Assembly (NCBI GenBank): GCA_013076295.1
Contig: RQOL01000906.1
Coordinates: 2,418,001 to 2,482,000 of the forward strand
Direction of reading: 5' to 3'
Length of the DNA: 64,000 bases
Source of the DNA: Sanderia malayensis
Taxonomy: Eukaryota; Cnidaria; Scyphozoa; Semaeostomeae; Pelagiidae
A program made the position numbers and the translations under genes. A model generated the notes under the pieces. That model searched no databases. It was not told where the DNA came from and was given only the letters and a program-made list of their open reading frames with translations. Positions 13,001 through 25,791 of this stretch are shown one piece after another; position 1 is the stretch's first letter; every line of letters starts with the position of its first letter.

Positions 13001-15641
13001 CCTTGTCTCATTTCTGTCTTGTTCTCGGGATGACAGAGTTCCCACGATACAATTAACTTTCATTTGACTTTCAACACACAGCAAGGAATGCAGCTGGTTT
13101 AACAACTTGATAAATAAGTTCAAATACGACTTGTATTCATTTCCTCCCACCCAATTTAAAGCAAGGAATGTCTCTAATTGTTGTGTGTGCCAGGATTTCA
13201 TCACTTTAATCCTTGAAGGGACGACCAGAAAAGAAATTCAACCAATAAGCAAACCCACTTCAGTAAATTGATATATTCGGTTACCATGTGTTTAATCAAG
13301 TTTTCTTTGCTAAATCAAATCTATCAATCATTTTGTTTCAATTTCCATTTAATTGGAATTTACTCAAACATACGGCGGACATTTTGGGGAAAATTTGTTT
13401 TATTCATCCCAAAGTTAACAAATGTTTATTATCTATATAGATCATCATAAACACTAATAAACAATTAACCACTTTTATTGCCGACTTTTTTCTTCTGTGA
13501 GGGACATGCGGTTTATAAAATGTCAATTGTAATCCTACTAAAGCCTCTCTTCCATGTTGCTTCACGACTTCAACCGTCGTGACCTGTCCCATAGTTATTT
13601 TTAATTTATGCAAGGGATGTGGTCATACATATTGAATAAAGCAGTTATTATTCCAAGCTCATGCACATATAATTCTTGTTTGTCATTTTCAACAGTATGA
13701 AACTGCACTTCTGACAGCGCACTGCAACCTGAACCACTCAGAAGCACAGTTAAAAACGGCTGGGAATATCACAACACAACACAAGTAGCAGCTGTGTCTC
13801 AGAATTATCGAGACACAGATTCTGACTTGAGCACACCACATCCAGACCGCTTGTCTCATCATCGAAGCCTGAGAACCAAACGACTTCTCCGTTATTTTTG
13901 TAAGTAACACCAGTTTAATTGTAATTTTGTTTGATATTTTTCTCCATGCAGCCGTGTTGTAGTGTGCTGTGTATATTTACCGTGACCAGCGATCGATAGA
14001 AAGGAAAGCAGAAATTTTGTTTCGGTTGACAAGGGATAAGAAATTGCTCGAGAAATTGAAGAATTTGATTTGCGTAATACATTGTCAACGACCTATCCAG
14101 GTTGAGCACTGTGCAATATATCAATTAAATATAGCAGAAAAGTTGAAAAGTTTTTTGTTTGGATATTTATTATATAACAAAATCACAAGAAACAAAATCG
14201 CAGAATTGTATTTGCCACAAATAATCAAAGCTCGTAAAATTTTCTTCGACCTGTCAAGTGCTTTCCATATATGTTTAGTAATTTGTTTGTTTATCATTGA
14301 TTTATACTTACTGAAAAATTTTATTGTAAGGAAAGACCAAATCAAAACGAAAGCCATTATGTTCATGGTACAATGCATTGTTTCAAGTTTGATATAATAT
14401 AAGTAACGGTTGTAACTTACGAGAAAAAGAAGAGAAATTGTCTCCGTGGAAGATGAAATCTTTTGTAGTTTCGAGAGAGAGTTAACTGAATGCTCTATTT
14501 ATTTGACTTTTTCGTTCTTCGTGAAGACAGTAACAATGAATTGATGTTGTTAGATGTCATTAAGATTGATGTCACGTACATACCCTAATTGACAATGCTT
14601 TTATTCAACTAATTCAAATTCCTCAAATAACAATGCGCTATTCATTTTTCTTGCCATTTTGATTTCAACTGATCTTGTTGAAACTCCAAGATTTACTGCT
14701 TAGCTGTGTGTAATTCCGGCAGCAGACAATCGTTGAAACAAGACGAAGATTTATGCTCATTCTTCATTAACTTATCTTGTTTCTTTTACCACTAATTATT
14801 CTTCACCCTAATGCTAAATTTTCTTAAATTTTTGGCCATCCTAGCCCTAGTTTCTTGCTAGATAAACCATTTTTTTATTATACCAGTGATTAAACTTTCA
14901 AATAACATCTTACAACGGACTGCTCCACTCAGATTAATGAAACGTGCCAGTTATGGTCTACTAAGGCAAAACTAAACGACTTGGAAATGCAGATGGGGAT
15001 TATGCATATGAATGACTGTGCGAATTTGAAATTGATATCTATAGATAGCAATTTCAATATCAGCCTCACCCTTCCCTTGATTTGATAAGTGTCTTTCTGC
15101 TTTATTTTGTGGTGGAAAGAATGTGATTTTAGCATTTCTTTGCCCTTTCCGTTATACGGAATTCTTATACCATAACAGCCCCGAGGGTAAAGATACTCAA
15201 CCCACATATTTCCCTCCACTGCTTATAGAATGTTTAGTTACAAGCGGAGTAGGGAACAGCATGCAACGTAGACCTTCTCTGCTCTGTGTTGTGAAACCCC
15301 TAAACGTTAACCGTATATTCCGTATACACAATCGATGTAAGAGATTCAATACTTCAGACACTTACATTCCAAGATATCTGCTGGTTAACAATAATGACTG
15401 TTTTTTACAACTAAAATAACTAAAAGCAATAACTGAATACAAAGCAATCATAGAAGTCTTCAACCACAGCTCTTGAGTGTGGATAGAGTTATTGTTTCTC
15501 GGTTCGTCAACAGGAATGCTCTTTCACAAAAGCTTCAAAAGGCCCAAGTTCTTTATGTCAGTCGTCAAAGCCCCGAACTCTTTTGCTAATATTAGTTCAG
15601 TTAAATACATATATTATAGGTATATTATTTTGTATTTCTAG
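10067..15641. other. 5.5-kb intergenic stretch with no recognised gene
   Basis: AT-rich sequence between SPRTN and the ADAMTS-like gene. Short open frames on both strands (for example 12842-13204 minus and 13969-14397 plus) show no recognisable domain, no coherent splice partners and low-complexity composition. The one structured element I can point to is the exon-like interval 13696-13899, listed separately. No TIR-flanked element or RNA gene was identified. Confidence 0.5.
13696..13899 (+). other. Possible 5' non-coding exon of the ADAMTS-like gene
   Basis: A 204-nt interval with a strong acceptor (TTTGTCATTTTCAACAG) and a strong donor (TTTTT|GTAAGT). All three frames contain stops or lack a Met, so it would be untranslated. 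The ATG exon at 15651 has its own acceptor AG at 15640-15641, only 9 nt before the ATG, so at least one upstream untranslated exon is expected; this is a candidate. Confidence 0.3.
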
Positions 15642-15650
15642 GATTCAGTC

Positions 15651-18600
15651 ATGATCTTATTGGTTTCTTTGATTACACTTCTTTATTGCACATCGACATT
15701 TTATTGTCAGGTAAGAAAATATTTGCATTTCTTTGAGAAATATTTATTTCGTTGCATAATGGCGCGTTTTGTCGCCGATATTTTCGTGTTTGAGCTATCG
15801 CTCTTTGCGTGCAAGCTATTTCCAGAGGCAAATTTCCGTGCTGAGGGGAAAATATCTAAAAGAGTTCACGGATTTTATTCCAGTTTTCTGAAACATGTGT
15901 TGTTAAGAAAAAGCATCCTCTATTCTCAGGTCATCCATGAAATATTGGACAGGAAGAATGTTTTATTTGAGGTCTTAAACAGGTCTCTATTACATATATT
16001 AGTATTGCATGCGTAATAAGACTTGTATACGTATCGATGTCTTTATGTACAGACACGATGTTGTGTATACTTAGCAGCTACTAACGATAAATGACACACT
16101 AATATCAATATCCCATAATTGCTGATGTAAAGTATAAACAGTTCATTGTACATGGGAATATATGTGAAGTAGGTGCTGTGCTCTGGGGCCATTTCTGTTT
16201 CTCATATGCTTGAAATTTGGAATTAAATATCAAAATAAGGCAACACTTTACCGTGGGAAATCGTCTCCAAAGTTCAACCGTTTTTCAATTAGAATTAACT
16301 CCACGTTTCTCTGCTGTTTCGCTGTGTGATTTGTAAGTGTTTATTTGGAGGTATTATTAAGGTATTATTTTGAGTTTTATTGTGTGGCAGATATCATTGT
16401 GTTTTTTTTAAGGAAATCATCGTGTCGTATATTAATAACTGGATTTGAATTGAGCCTTCATAATATTTTGAAATCGTTGAAAGTTCGCCCAACGATACAG
16501 TTGAATTTTTGTGCTCAAATTAAATTCTACAATTAACCATTTTTATTAAGTAAAGATCAATAATTTGCATTAAGTACTAGTGCTTCTAAACATCAATAAA
16601 CAATTTGGAATTAAAAACACTTTTCATTTAATCTTCTGATATTAAGAATTCGCTGCATTCCTTTGAAATAATGGGTACATATTTAAGATGGTTGGTTTGC
16701 CTGTTTTTAGCGTGACTTATTGACCCGGTTAGTCTAGAATTGCTTTTGTTTTATCTGTATTTTGCGTGTCTCTACAGCGTTATCGTTTTGTGGTGCGATT
16801 TAGCTAGTGTTATCTAGACTGTGTCTTGACTTTATTGAAATTTCTCGTAGCAAATCAACAAGTGGTCAGCATGGAATAATTGGACCGCCTGTTCTCGTTC
16901 CTGCGGTGGAGGCATATCTTATCAAATTAGATCATGCTTGAATAGGTGCGTTTCGTCATATGGCTATTCTCATTGTCATACAGTCTGCATAGTTCGAACT
17001 CGTGTAATTCGAACGAAATTCTCTGTCCCTTCAAGGATCACCAATGAACCAACTCTTATAAAACAAACCTCTATAATTCGAACATTTTCACGCTTCCCCA
17101 GGGTGTTCGAATTAGATAGAGTTGACTGTATATGTTCTTCTCTGCACAACCTTGCAGATGAATAGGAAGGGAATAGTTGGAGCATTTTTTTTTTAAGTTC
17201 ATCACAAGACCCCTTGGTCCACGTTGTCTTGTTATAGAAACTAAAATGTTACTAACTCCTAACTAGAAACAAGTCTCTTTCGATAAGAACTGAAGTTTTA
17301 AACGGCTGAAACATTTACAAGAAACTTATCGCAATTCATTTTGTTTTAGTACTGATGGTGTTGGGAGGTCTTGCGTTGGGCCAAAACGAAGAAATCGAAT
17401 GTGTAATATCCAAGTAAGCTTTGAATAATCATCATCGATTTTCACGAAATTCATATGGTTTGGAATTTAACGCTTTGAAAATGCCTTATTCTTTTGTTTT
17501 TTCCCTTCAGGATTGCCCAGAGAAGTCGAAAGATTTTAGATCGGTTCAATGCGCTGCTTTCAACAGCAAGAAATACAAAGGCAAGCATTTCAAATGGGTG
17601 CCTTGGCCGCAAGGTAATATAGCTTGCATTTCTAAGAAGCCAGCTATGCCTCCTCGTGTCATAACGTCGTAACAACGTAATGTCGAGCCAGTTATTTGAC
17701 TCAGTGAATCAAGATATTTAAGCAGAATATGTTTGCTAAGATTTTATTCTTAATTGATCTTGGTTCTCATCTACAGCTGCGTTTCCCTGTGAGTTGTCGT
17801 GCATGCCCAAAGGCCAACGATTCTACGTCAGACTTGCGACGAAGGTTAAAGATGGTACAAAATGCCACACAGGATCACTGGACACGTGTATTGATGGCAA
17901 ATGCGAGGTGGGTAAAAGCCAGAAAGGGGTATCGAGGCAAAAGAGGAATTTACTTTTGTTTATTTTTCGTTAAATCATATTAATCATTGTCTGCTTACCT
18001 TGTAGTCTGTTGGGTGTGATCTTGTTCTCAATTCCAATGCGAAATTTGACAACTGCCGTGAATGCAACGGAAAGAATACTCTATGCAAACCAGTTCGTGG
18101 TAATTTTGTCTTGAAAGATTTTGAACGTAAGTGTGTGCTTCTTATTGCAGTAATACATTTTCCCTACCTACTTGTTATAATACGCAAGCTAATTTACTAA
18201 TGTAGTAGTTAATATTCTGTTTGTTTGCTTTTTTACAGCTGACTACGTAGAGATGGTCATTATTCCTGCTCGTTCCACGACAATTTTCATCAAGGAAGAA
18301 GGGAGACTAAGAAATTATATAGGTGGGTGCATTTCCCAAGACTTTATTCTCAGTTTGTCAAAATACATTGTTTCTTTGCATTAGTCTCCAGAAGTCTATA
18401 CAGAGAGGTGTTGATCGCACTGTTTACCAGCCTCTAACTCATATGGGACTGAGAGGGGTAGAACGAGGTTGGAATAAGAGGGTGTTTGAAATAGGCTCGC
18501 ATCAAATTTTGATCGTGTTCGCGACGGAGAGAGTCCATCATACAATTATACTTTGTTCTATCGAGATTTCTCTGCATAACATGTTTTATGATATCTTCAT

Positions 18601-21600
18601 TCATTCTCCACAGCCGTGAAAGACTACAATGGTAATTATATCTTCAACGGTGACTGGATCATTAATAACCCCGGACAGTATCGATTAAACGGACACTATG
18701 CTAATTACGTCAGATCATCACGTGGACAATCACTCACAATAGATGGACCGATAGATGCACCAATCACTGTCGAGGTAGTGTCATTGTATTTTTCTTTCAT
18801 GAGCAATTGCTTAGTAACCTTTGAGGCAATGTAACTTTTAAATGTCTTGAATTTTGAATTATCTGGATGGCTCTTTGTTTCTTTTAGATATTAGCTTACA
18901 GCAAACCTGTCAATTTTACCTATGAATACTATGTGCCGAACGGAGAAAACAACGGAATCTTAAAGACAACATACGGATGGTCAATAACTAATCGTAGAGC
19001 ATGCAGTTCTTCGTGTGCCGGAGGTAAGTTCTTGTTAAATGGTCTTGCAACTGAGGCCTTTGGTTTATACTTCTTGCTAAATTATCTTGCTACTGGGGTA
19101 TTTTGTTTATACTTCCTGTTAAATGATCTTGCTACTGAGGTATTTGGTTTATACTTCTTGTTAAATGATCTTGCAACCGAATTCTTTGGTTTATACGTCT
19201 TGTTAAATGATCTTCCTACTGAGGTATTTGGTTTATACACCAAGTTTTTAGACTAAAAGTCGTTGCAATTCAGAATGGATTGTTGAATTTTGTTTCACGT
19301 GTCCTTTAATCTTTTTATCCAGGTATACGAAAACGAACCGTAGAGTGCGTATCATCGAATAAAGAAACTGTTTCAGATTTCCTTTGCGATAAAAGTAAAA
19401 AGCCTGAAGATATTGAGACGTGTAATACTCAACCATGTCCAGCACGGTATGGAGTTAATTTTGTTTTCCATTTTCCATGTCTGCATTTAGCTTTGCTTTA
19501 GCTCTAGTTTACCTTTCCCCGAGTCTGATCTTCATACTGTAACTATCTTCTATTGCTTTACCATATTATGCCATCGCCATTATAGCATTGTATTGTCATG
19601 TACACATCATTGTGCTGTCTTTGCGTTTACAGTTGGTTTACTGGCGAATGGAGCTCATGTTCGAAGTCATGTGGAACTGGAGAACGCGTGAGACGAGTGC
19701 ATTGCATTCGACAAGTGCAGAATAATGACGTTGAAATGCTGCCTCACTCTGATTGCCATGGCAAAGAGCCGGCCAAAGTTGAATATTGTACTGTCAAGAA
19801 AGTCTGTCCCATATGGAAAGCAGCCCAGTGGTCAGAAGTAAGAATTTTTTTATCACAAATTTTTCATTTCTCACAAATAACTGTTGCAAGGATTAGCGAA
19901 CTTCAACTGACTCGAGTGTTTTTGCTTGTTTTAAGTGCTCAAAATCATGCGGACCTGGCTTCAAAGTAAGAAATGTCAATTGTGTCGGCAAAACTGATTA
20001 TAAATCCAATGTTCTTGATGAGACAATGTGTGATGAAACAATTAAACCATCCATTCGTGAGTCATGTGACCTTGGATCTTGTAACCTCACTTGGGTGATC
20101 GGATCTTGGAGCGAGGTAAGCGAATAGTCTCGTATTCATTATTAAACACACTGTGCTGTTATTTAATGCAGGCCTTTGATTGCTTTCTTTCTTATTAAAA
20201 TAATTAAGATATTTAAGTGCCAGGCTGTAAATTTGTTCCGAAATTTGGTCCCATTTTTTAATGTTTATTCACGTTTTCTGTCTTCACTACTGGAGCAAAC
20301 TTCGAGTTTTATACAAACAAACATGTGCACATAATTGATTTTATTTGCACGAGTTTTACAACCAGCTTTTTAAATTAATTTGTTCGTTTTTAGTGTTCAG
20401 CACATTGTGGAGTTGGTATGAGAAATCGTGAAATAACGTGCCAGAATTCTAAGAAAAGAATCTTCCCCGATGGTTTTTGTGACAAAACATTTAAACCACA
20501 ACCAACAGAAGATTGTCTTGTATCTGGACCATGTCTTCCAACCTGGTATGCTACACAGTGGTCCAGGGTAAGGTTTTTATTGCTGCTTTATAACCTCTTT
20601 ACTGTTTTCTGGTTTCTTATCTGAATATCTTTCTCAAACTGTAATTTATATAACTGACTGGATCTGCACGACGTTACATTAGCTCCATGCCTTGGATATT
20701 TTGAATACCCGATGGCAAGAGCCAACTTTTAACAAGCTAACCTATTTTCTGTTCCCCTCCCACTTTTTCAACGCATTAAACTTACAATGTATTATTATTA
20801 TGATTTCAAGTGTTCTCGAAATTGTGGCAATGGTATTCAGATGAGAATGGTGTATTGTGGTTCAAAGGAAGGCAAAAGCATTCATATTGTACCAGATAGC
20901 AATTGCAAAGTAAACGAGAGACCGGTAAAGATGAAGAATTGTCACCAACTCAAACCGTGCATCATTCAGTATTTTGCATCTTCCTGGAGACCTGTAAGCT
21001 CTTGAAGATTTATTTTGATTTTGTCAAGTCTTGAAGATCCAATTTATTTTGGAATGGAGAGGCAATAATAGACCTTTATTCTGTATTTTCTGTCGCCAAT
21101 TCATAGTCATTCACTGCCAAGTGATGTAAATTGCATTACGCATAAACTTAACCTATGGCACGACTTTGATCATCCCACTTCTAAATCTATTCTATATTTA
21201 TTTTTAGGAGTAAACTTTTATTTAAAGTAAAGGTAGATTTCTGGCATTTGATTGTATTTGCTGTTTTTGAATTTTAGTGCAGTGCAAGTTGTAATGGTGG
21301 ACTACGCTTTCGTAAAGTGCGATGCTATGCTGATACAAGAATCGATTACACTGAAAAGTCATGTCGCAACCTTAAGAAGCCAGCAGGTGTGGAAATTTGC
21401 AATCGCCAATCATGTGAATCAGAGAGTGATAAGTTAGTTCGAGGTGGGCACTCTTTGTTGTAACGATCATTTCAAACCAGCAAGTTCTTATAACTCTCAT
21501 AGGTTACTGAAGATGATTACAAAATTCGGTAGTTATACCGGAGGAGAGAGTTTAGTTATATGCGATATACTTTGATGTTTGGAATTCTCTTCAGGTCCTA

Positions 21601-23692
21601 TTTCAAAGTCAGTTTCCTCTGTAATCAAGACAACGCGAGAAGTTCCCATTCAAAGAACTACCAAGCCTCAGACAACAACTGTTGAAGCTACTACAAGAAT
21701 CGCTACAACAGTTAAAGTCACTGAAAAGCCAACTACAATTCAACATGTAACTACAAATGAACCAACTACACAACCAGCAACACAAAGATCGATTCCTGCT
21801 ATTGTTATTAATTTTCAAGGGCCAGGTAAATTCACTGGATGCTTTATGTACTCTGCTGTATGTTTAGCTTGGTTATTCCGTATTATTCCAATTTATCTTT
21901 GACTGCCAACTTTTTCACCTGTAGCTGACACTTCTTTAACGCAGACTGAGATGTCTAGGATTTTTGTAAAATTTTACTGCGTTAAAAATAGGGTAAAACC
22001 TCTATTAACGGGTAACTCTATACAATAGACACCCCGAAGCAACGGAAAATTATCTTGTCTCAAAATTATTCAAAATTTTTCATCGCTCTGCAAATGCAAC
22101 TTTTATACAACGAACCAAATCATAGATTCCATATGTCCTTTATATGGAAGTTCCACTGTAATAAAGGCTGATTCAATATTTAATAGGTTAGCTACACCAT
22201 ACAAGCTACAATGCAATTTCTTCTAAATTCTCTTGTTGACAATGAGCTTTTCGTTGCTCAACGTTGTACACTGTTCGTCTTTGATAAATGGTCATTTTAT
22301 CGAGTTTTACAAGGCACGTATAATTTACTTTTCTGTCTTGTTTTTAGAGTCCACAGAGGAGGGAGAGCCGGCAGACTTCTATTGCAATGCGGGAGGCAAA
22401 CCATCGCCAGAAATAACCTGGAAACTAAATGGCAAGGCTGTGAGGGGACTTGGAAGTCGCTTCTTACTGCTCAACGGGGACACGCATCTTTTGATTACAA
22501 AAACCGCTGCCAGTGACTCCGGCTCTATTTCATGCACCGCTCGCAATCAAGGTGGAAGTGACGTCAAATCTCTGAATCTTCAAGTCTCGTGTAAGTTGTG
22601 ATCTAAAGATTTTGATAAGAATTTGTTTTATTGACTTCCTTCAAACAACTCGCTGTGTTTAGCAATTCCTAAGAGTACGGGAGCTATATGTAGGACACGC
22701 TTCTTCTATTGTATATGTATTATTGATTTTGGCTTTGTCGTCTTTTTAGCTGTTCCCAAAGTCACCGTAACGCCATCAAATGCAGATTTGAAAGAAGGTG
22801 ATTCATTCTTCATGACATGCCAAGTTGTGGCCTACCCTACAGCACAAATCTCATGGCGTAAGGATGGAAGACCGTTTTATGGCGACAGGAATAGCGGTCG
22901 CGTTCAGGTGACCAAAACTGTCGTTCGGTTCACGAAACTACTTCCAGCCGATTCTGGAAGATATGAATGTCATGCTGAAAACTCGGCTGGAGCTAGTCAA
23001 ACTTCAATGACTCTTCGCGTGAAAGCAGGTATGTTTTTGATTGGATCCCCCCAAACGAGGCTGGTTATGCGTGATCAGTTGCAATCAGCTATGGGAGGAT
23101 GCACATTTTTCAGGACAGTGTTCAGAAGGCTTTCTTAGCAATTTCCAAGCAATTTCCTTAGCAATCTGTTGATAGATGATGTATTAAAGTTACAACATTC
23201 AGTAGCTATTAATGAGCTTTCTTACCAATTTAACTGGCCGAGTATTGCTTTGTTTTCAAGCACTTACAAAAAAAAGTGTTCCGCGATGCAACTCGATAGC
23301 CTCAATTTGGAATGCGAAAACAATAGGTTCGACAGCCGTACAATACCCTGGGGTTGAATTAATTAATTCAATGTGAAATCATTTTATTTTTCAGAAACTA
23401 AACCGGAGTCGTGTGTTGATGACAACGAACTTGCAAATTGTCAGATAATCAAGAAATTCAATTTATGTGGACATAATTTCTACGGACAAGTCTGCTGCCA
23501 GACATGCTCGGGTAAAAAGTAAGACCATCTTCTTTATTATCAAGTTAATAACAATATTATTCTACTTGCAAAAGCATTCAAAGTATGTGTAACACACCAT
23601 GTAAAATCAATGGTGGCAAAGTTTGCGTTAATATCGGGCTGAGCAAGTGTTGTCCGATTCATGGAAATTGCTTTGTCACAAACCCTTCGTAA
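15651..23692 (+). CDS. ADAMTS-like secreted matrix protein (TSP1, Cys-rich, spacer, Ig, PLAC)
   Basis: Twenty exons encode about 993 residues. The first is a signal peptide (MILLVSLITLLYCTSTFYCQ, 15651-15710). Then come TSP1 (W..W..C, 16851-17413), an ADAMTS-type Cys-rich segment (KGKHFKWVPW; KCHTGSLDTCIDGKCE; 17511-18126), a spacer (18239-19023), about five further TSP1 repeats (19323-21443), a Thr-rich linker (21595-21825), two Ig domains (22348-22590, 22750-23028) and a six-Cys PLAC domain (23395-23518). There is no metalloprotease domain or zinc motif, so it is ADAMTSL- rather than ADAMTS-like; the lack of Kunitz domains argues against papilin. Such proteins act in extracellular matrix and microfibrils. 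The last exon (23575-23692, six more Cys) is inferred; without that splice the frame stops at 23522 (955 residues). Confidence 0.88.
16981..17128. mobile_element. TA-flanked MITE (pogo/Tigger-like) in the ADAMTSL intron
   Basis: A 148-bp interval that begins CAGTC and ends GACTG, with TA on both sides (16979-16980, 17129-17130). The ends share a TTCGAAC motif with several internal echoes. TA duplication with CAGT ends suggests a Tc1/mariner-pogo class MITE. The terminal repeats are imperfect. Confidence 0.55.
19024..19243 (+). repeat. 45-bp minisatellite, about five copies, in the ADAMTSL intron
   Basis: Tandem units of about 45 bp (TTGTTAAATGATCTTGCTAC, then a TGAGGTATTTGGTTTATACTTC segment) repeat about five times right after the exon ending at 19023. 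Because the unit is a multiple of three it produces a repetitive open frame, but that frame is intronic. Confidence 0.85.
21990..22165. mobile_element. Degraded MITE remnant in the ADAMTSL intron
   Basis: The left side has GTAAAACCTCTATTAACGGG and the inverse of the right side reads CAGTGGAACTTCCATATAAA. These are imperfect inverted ends of the kind found in pogo/mariner MITEs. No clean target-site duplication is visible. Confidence 0.35.
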
Positions 23693-24160
23693 TCAATTTT
23701 CCTGGCAATGTATCATTTGGCTATTTTTCTGCAGCTTAAACTATTGAAATTCTCTTTTTTATCAAATAAGGGTGTTAGCTAGTAGTGCTCAACAAGACGA
23801 TTATTTGTTTTGATATTTTAAATTTTAGTTAGAATAGAATAAGAAGGCATGTAATTTTTAATTGTCATTTATTTCCTATTGTATTTTATTATCCTTATTA
23901 GCAATTGTTTACTTTGCAAAGTTTTATATTTCGAAACTTTCAAAACCGTTTATTTTTTTTTATTTCGATGTTTCTGACACCAGAATGAGCAAAACAACCC
24001 TTCATCCCACGAGATTTTGCAGCCAATCACAGCACACTATTAAAAACCCATAAAAACATGATTTTCTTTCATGAAATTTCATGATTTTCTAGCAAATAAC
24101 ACAATGCATTAACACACAAGTACACACAGAATATTTCATTTCCATATTCTTTCTCTTAAA
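23693..24160. other. Convergent 3' region of ADAMTSL and SELENOW
   Basis: AT-rich spacer between the two convergent genes, likely holding both 3' UTRs. No further gene or repeat is recognised. Confidence 0.5.
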
Positions 24161-24222
24161 CATATCAAGAGTACCACAAAACAGGTAAATCCAGTTTTTC
24201 TGCAGCCTCTATCATCATAAGA
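24161..24222 (-). promoter_or_regulatory. SECIS-like element in the SELENOW 3' UTR
   Basis: On the minus strand the order is ATGA (24212-24215), a 12-nt 5' stem arm, an A-rich apical run (AAAAA), a small GG/CC mini-helix, a 3' stem arm ending CTCT, and TGAT (24164-24167). AGAG pairs with CTCT next to the ATGA/TGAT core, and CTGCAG pairs with TTGTGG using wobbles. Core motifs and spacing match eukaryotic SECIS elements. It lies about 150 nt past the stop codon, as needed to recode the in-frame TGA. Confidence 0.72.
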
Positions 24223-24368
24223 TACATCAAATAATGGCCATGGAATACTCTACAAAATAAAACATACTTTGTTAATGGATATTAAGTCATTTAATTCCGA
24301 TGTTACACACAGATATGGAAGTACGAGGCTTTCAAAAGTTGACCAACCTTAAAAAAAATTGAATATGC

Positions 24369-25791
24369 TCATGCCTTTGCAAGAGCTTTTTCTATGCCAG
24401 CAATAATTTTGTTTAATTTTGCATCACTATCTATATAGCCATCTCCGTTCTGAAATAAACACATTGAGAATTAAATTAACAAGGATGATGGCTTAAGATG
24501 AAGATAATAGTAGTGTCAATAATGTCTGCATGAACAGTAAAACTCAAGTTGCTGAAAATTAAGAGTTATTCAAGTATAATAATGCACAACTTGCATATAA
24601 ATGGGTTAGTTTTTTGCCAAGCTTATCGAGGTTCAATTGTAGTACTTTATTTATTTATTTATATATATATATTCCAGTACCTTCTTTGAATGCAAAACCT
24701 CTCCAGTTTCCTGAATGCTGACCTCTAAATAGCCAGTAATGGCTGGTGTGCCTTCACCAATCTACAAAATGAATTTAACATTACATTAAATCATTATGCA
24801 TAACAATGCTGGGCATGGCGAGTACGGTTGGCTTGATTGAAGAATAGAAAAGATCGTTTAATTTTTCTTCTTCAATCTTCACTTACATATTTAAGCTGTC
24901 CACCAGTGAATTTTTGTTGCAACTGGTTCTTCAGCTTTTCATACTAAAATTCAAGAAAATAGACATCCAAATGCTTGCAAGATACAGTAAAATGTATAAT
25001 GGAAAAATCTATAGTTGTGAGGGGGTTGATTTTGTGATGAAAACTTCCTCGCGGAAATACACGTTTTTTTTTTATAAGAAACCTGGCTCAAGGCCTAGTA
25101 GTAAAAGTTTCTTAATTTTTAGCCACATTTTAGTTCTAAAAGTTTCTTAAAAGTTTCTTAATTTAATGAAAAAAGTTTCAGTGAAAAGGAAGAAAAAACA
25201 TGGATGTTAGTATTATAACATAGAAAAATCGTCAATGCGAAAAATCGTCATGTGGAGCCGACAGTGTTATGCTTAGCAGATAAAACACACTTACTGTAGT
25301 TGATATTTGTTGAATTCGTAAAGGAAAAACATGTTTCCGAAATTTCTAATGTTTCTTAAATATTTCCTTGTAGTTCTAAAAGTTTCTTAAATTTTAGGGC
25401 GTCTACATCTAGGTTTCTTATAAACCGGTTTCTTATAAAAAAAAAACGTGTATTCGCTTTCTCGTATACATACTTTTGGTCTGTAGCCTCATCCACCACT
25501 GCAAATGAATGAGTATAATGTAAATTAAGTTAAACTAGAAACGCACGTTTCATTTATCACTTGAAAAGTGCAAAAATAATTAATCGAGTATCCCAGCTGA
25601 GTCAGGAAACTCTGCAAATTCATTTGGCCAATTTTTTGGTGTGGGCCTATTTTGCGTTTACACGCAATGACAAACGTTGCCTTGCTTCGTTAGAAATAAT
25701 AGCAATGTTAAATAAGCATTTCTATTGAAAATATGTATTTAATAGAACATATAAGATCTCACCAGTAGACTACTTTGATTGTTAGAACCAT
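24369..25791 (-). CDS. SELENOW: Selenoprotein W with in-frame TGA (Sec) codon
   Basis: Five short exons on the minus strand (25763-25791, 25474-25498, 24887-24943, 24681-24761, 24369-24449) encode 90 residues, the usual SelW size. The N-terminus reads MVLTIKVVY, then C-G-G-U-G-Y with the Sec codon TGA at 25489-25491, the redox CxxU motif. Further hallmarks are YEKLKNQL, GEGTPAITGYLEVSI, LHSKKNGDGYID and the Ala/Lys-rich end. SelW is a small thioredoxin-fold protein thought to act with glutathione and 14-3-3 in redox control. All junctions agree in phase, and the Sec codon sits in a 25-nt exon. A SECIS-like hairpin follows the stop. Standard ORF or gene calling would miss or truncate it. Confidence 0.92.
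25051..25457. mobile_element. MITE with ~30-bp terminal inverted repeats in SELENOW intron 2
   Basis: The left end reads AATACACG followed by a T-run and ATAAGAAACC. The right end is its inverse, GGTTTCTTAT followed by an A-run and CGTGTATT. Matching spans about 28-30 bp. The interior is full of AGTTTCTTAA motifs. No convincing target-site duplication was found. The right end lies only 16 bp from the Sec-encoding exon. Confidence 0.7.

Noticed and set aside
12842..13204. 120-codon minus-strand frame in the 10-15 kb gap
   Set aside because: No recognisable domain, no splice partners, and no similarity to neighbouring coding style; treated as chance.
18933..19256. 107-codon frame with repeated FLLNDLATEVFGLY
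   Set aside because: It starts in a true spacer exon but runs through the donor at 19024 into the 45-bp minisatellite; the downstream exon fits only after splicing.
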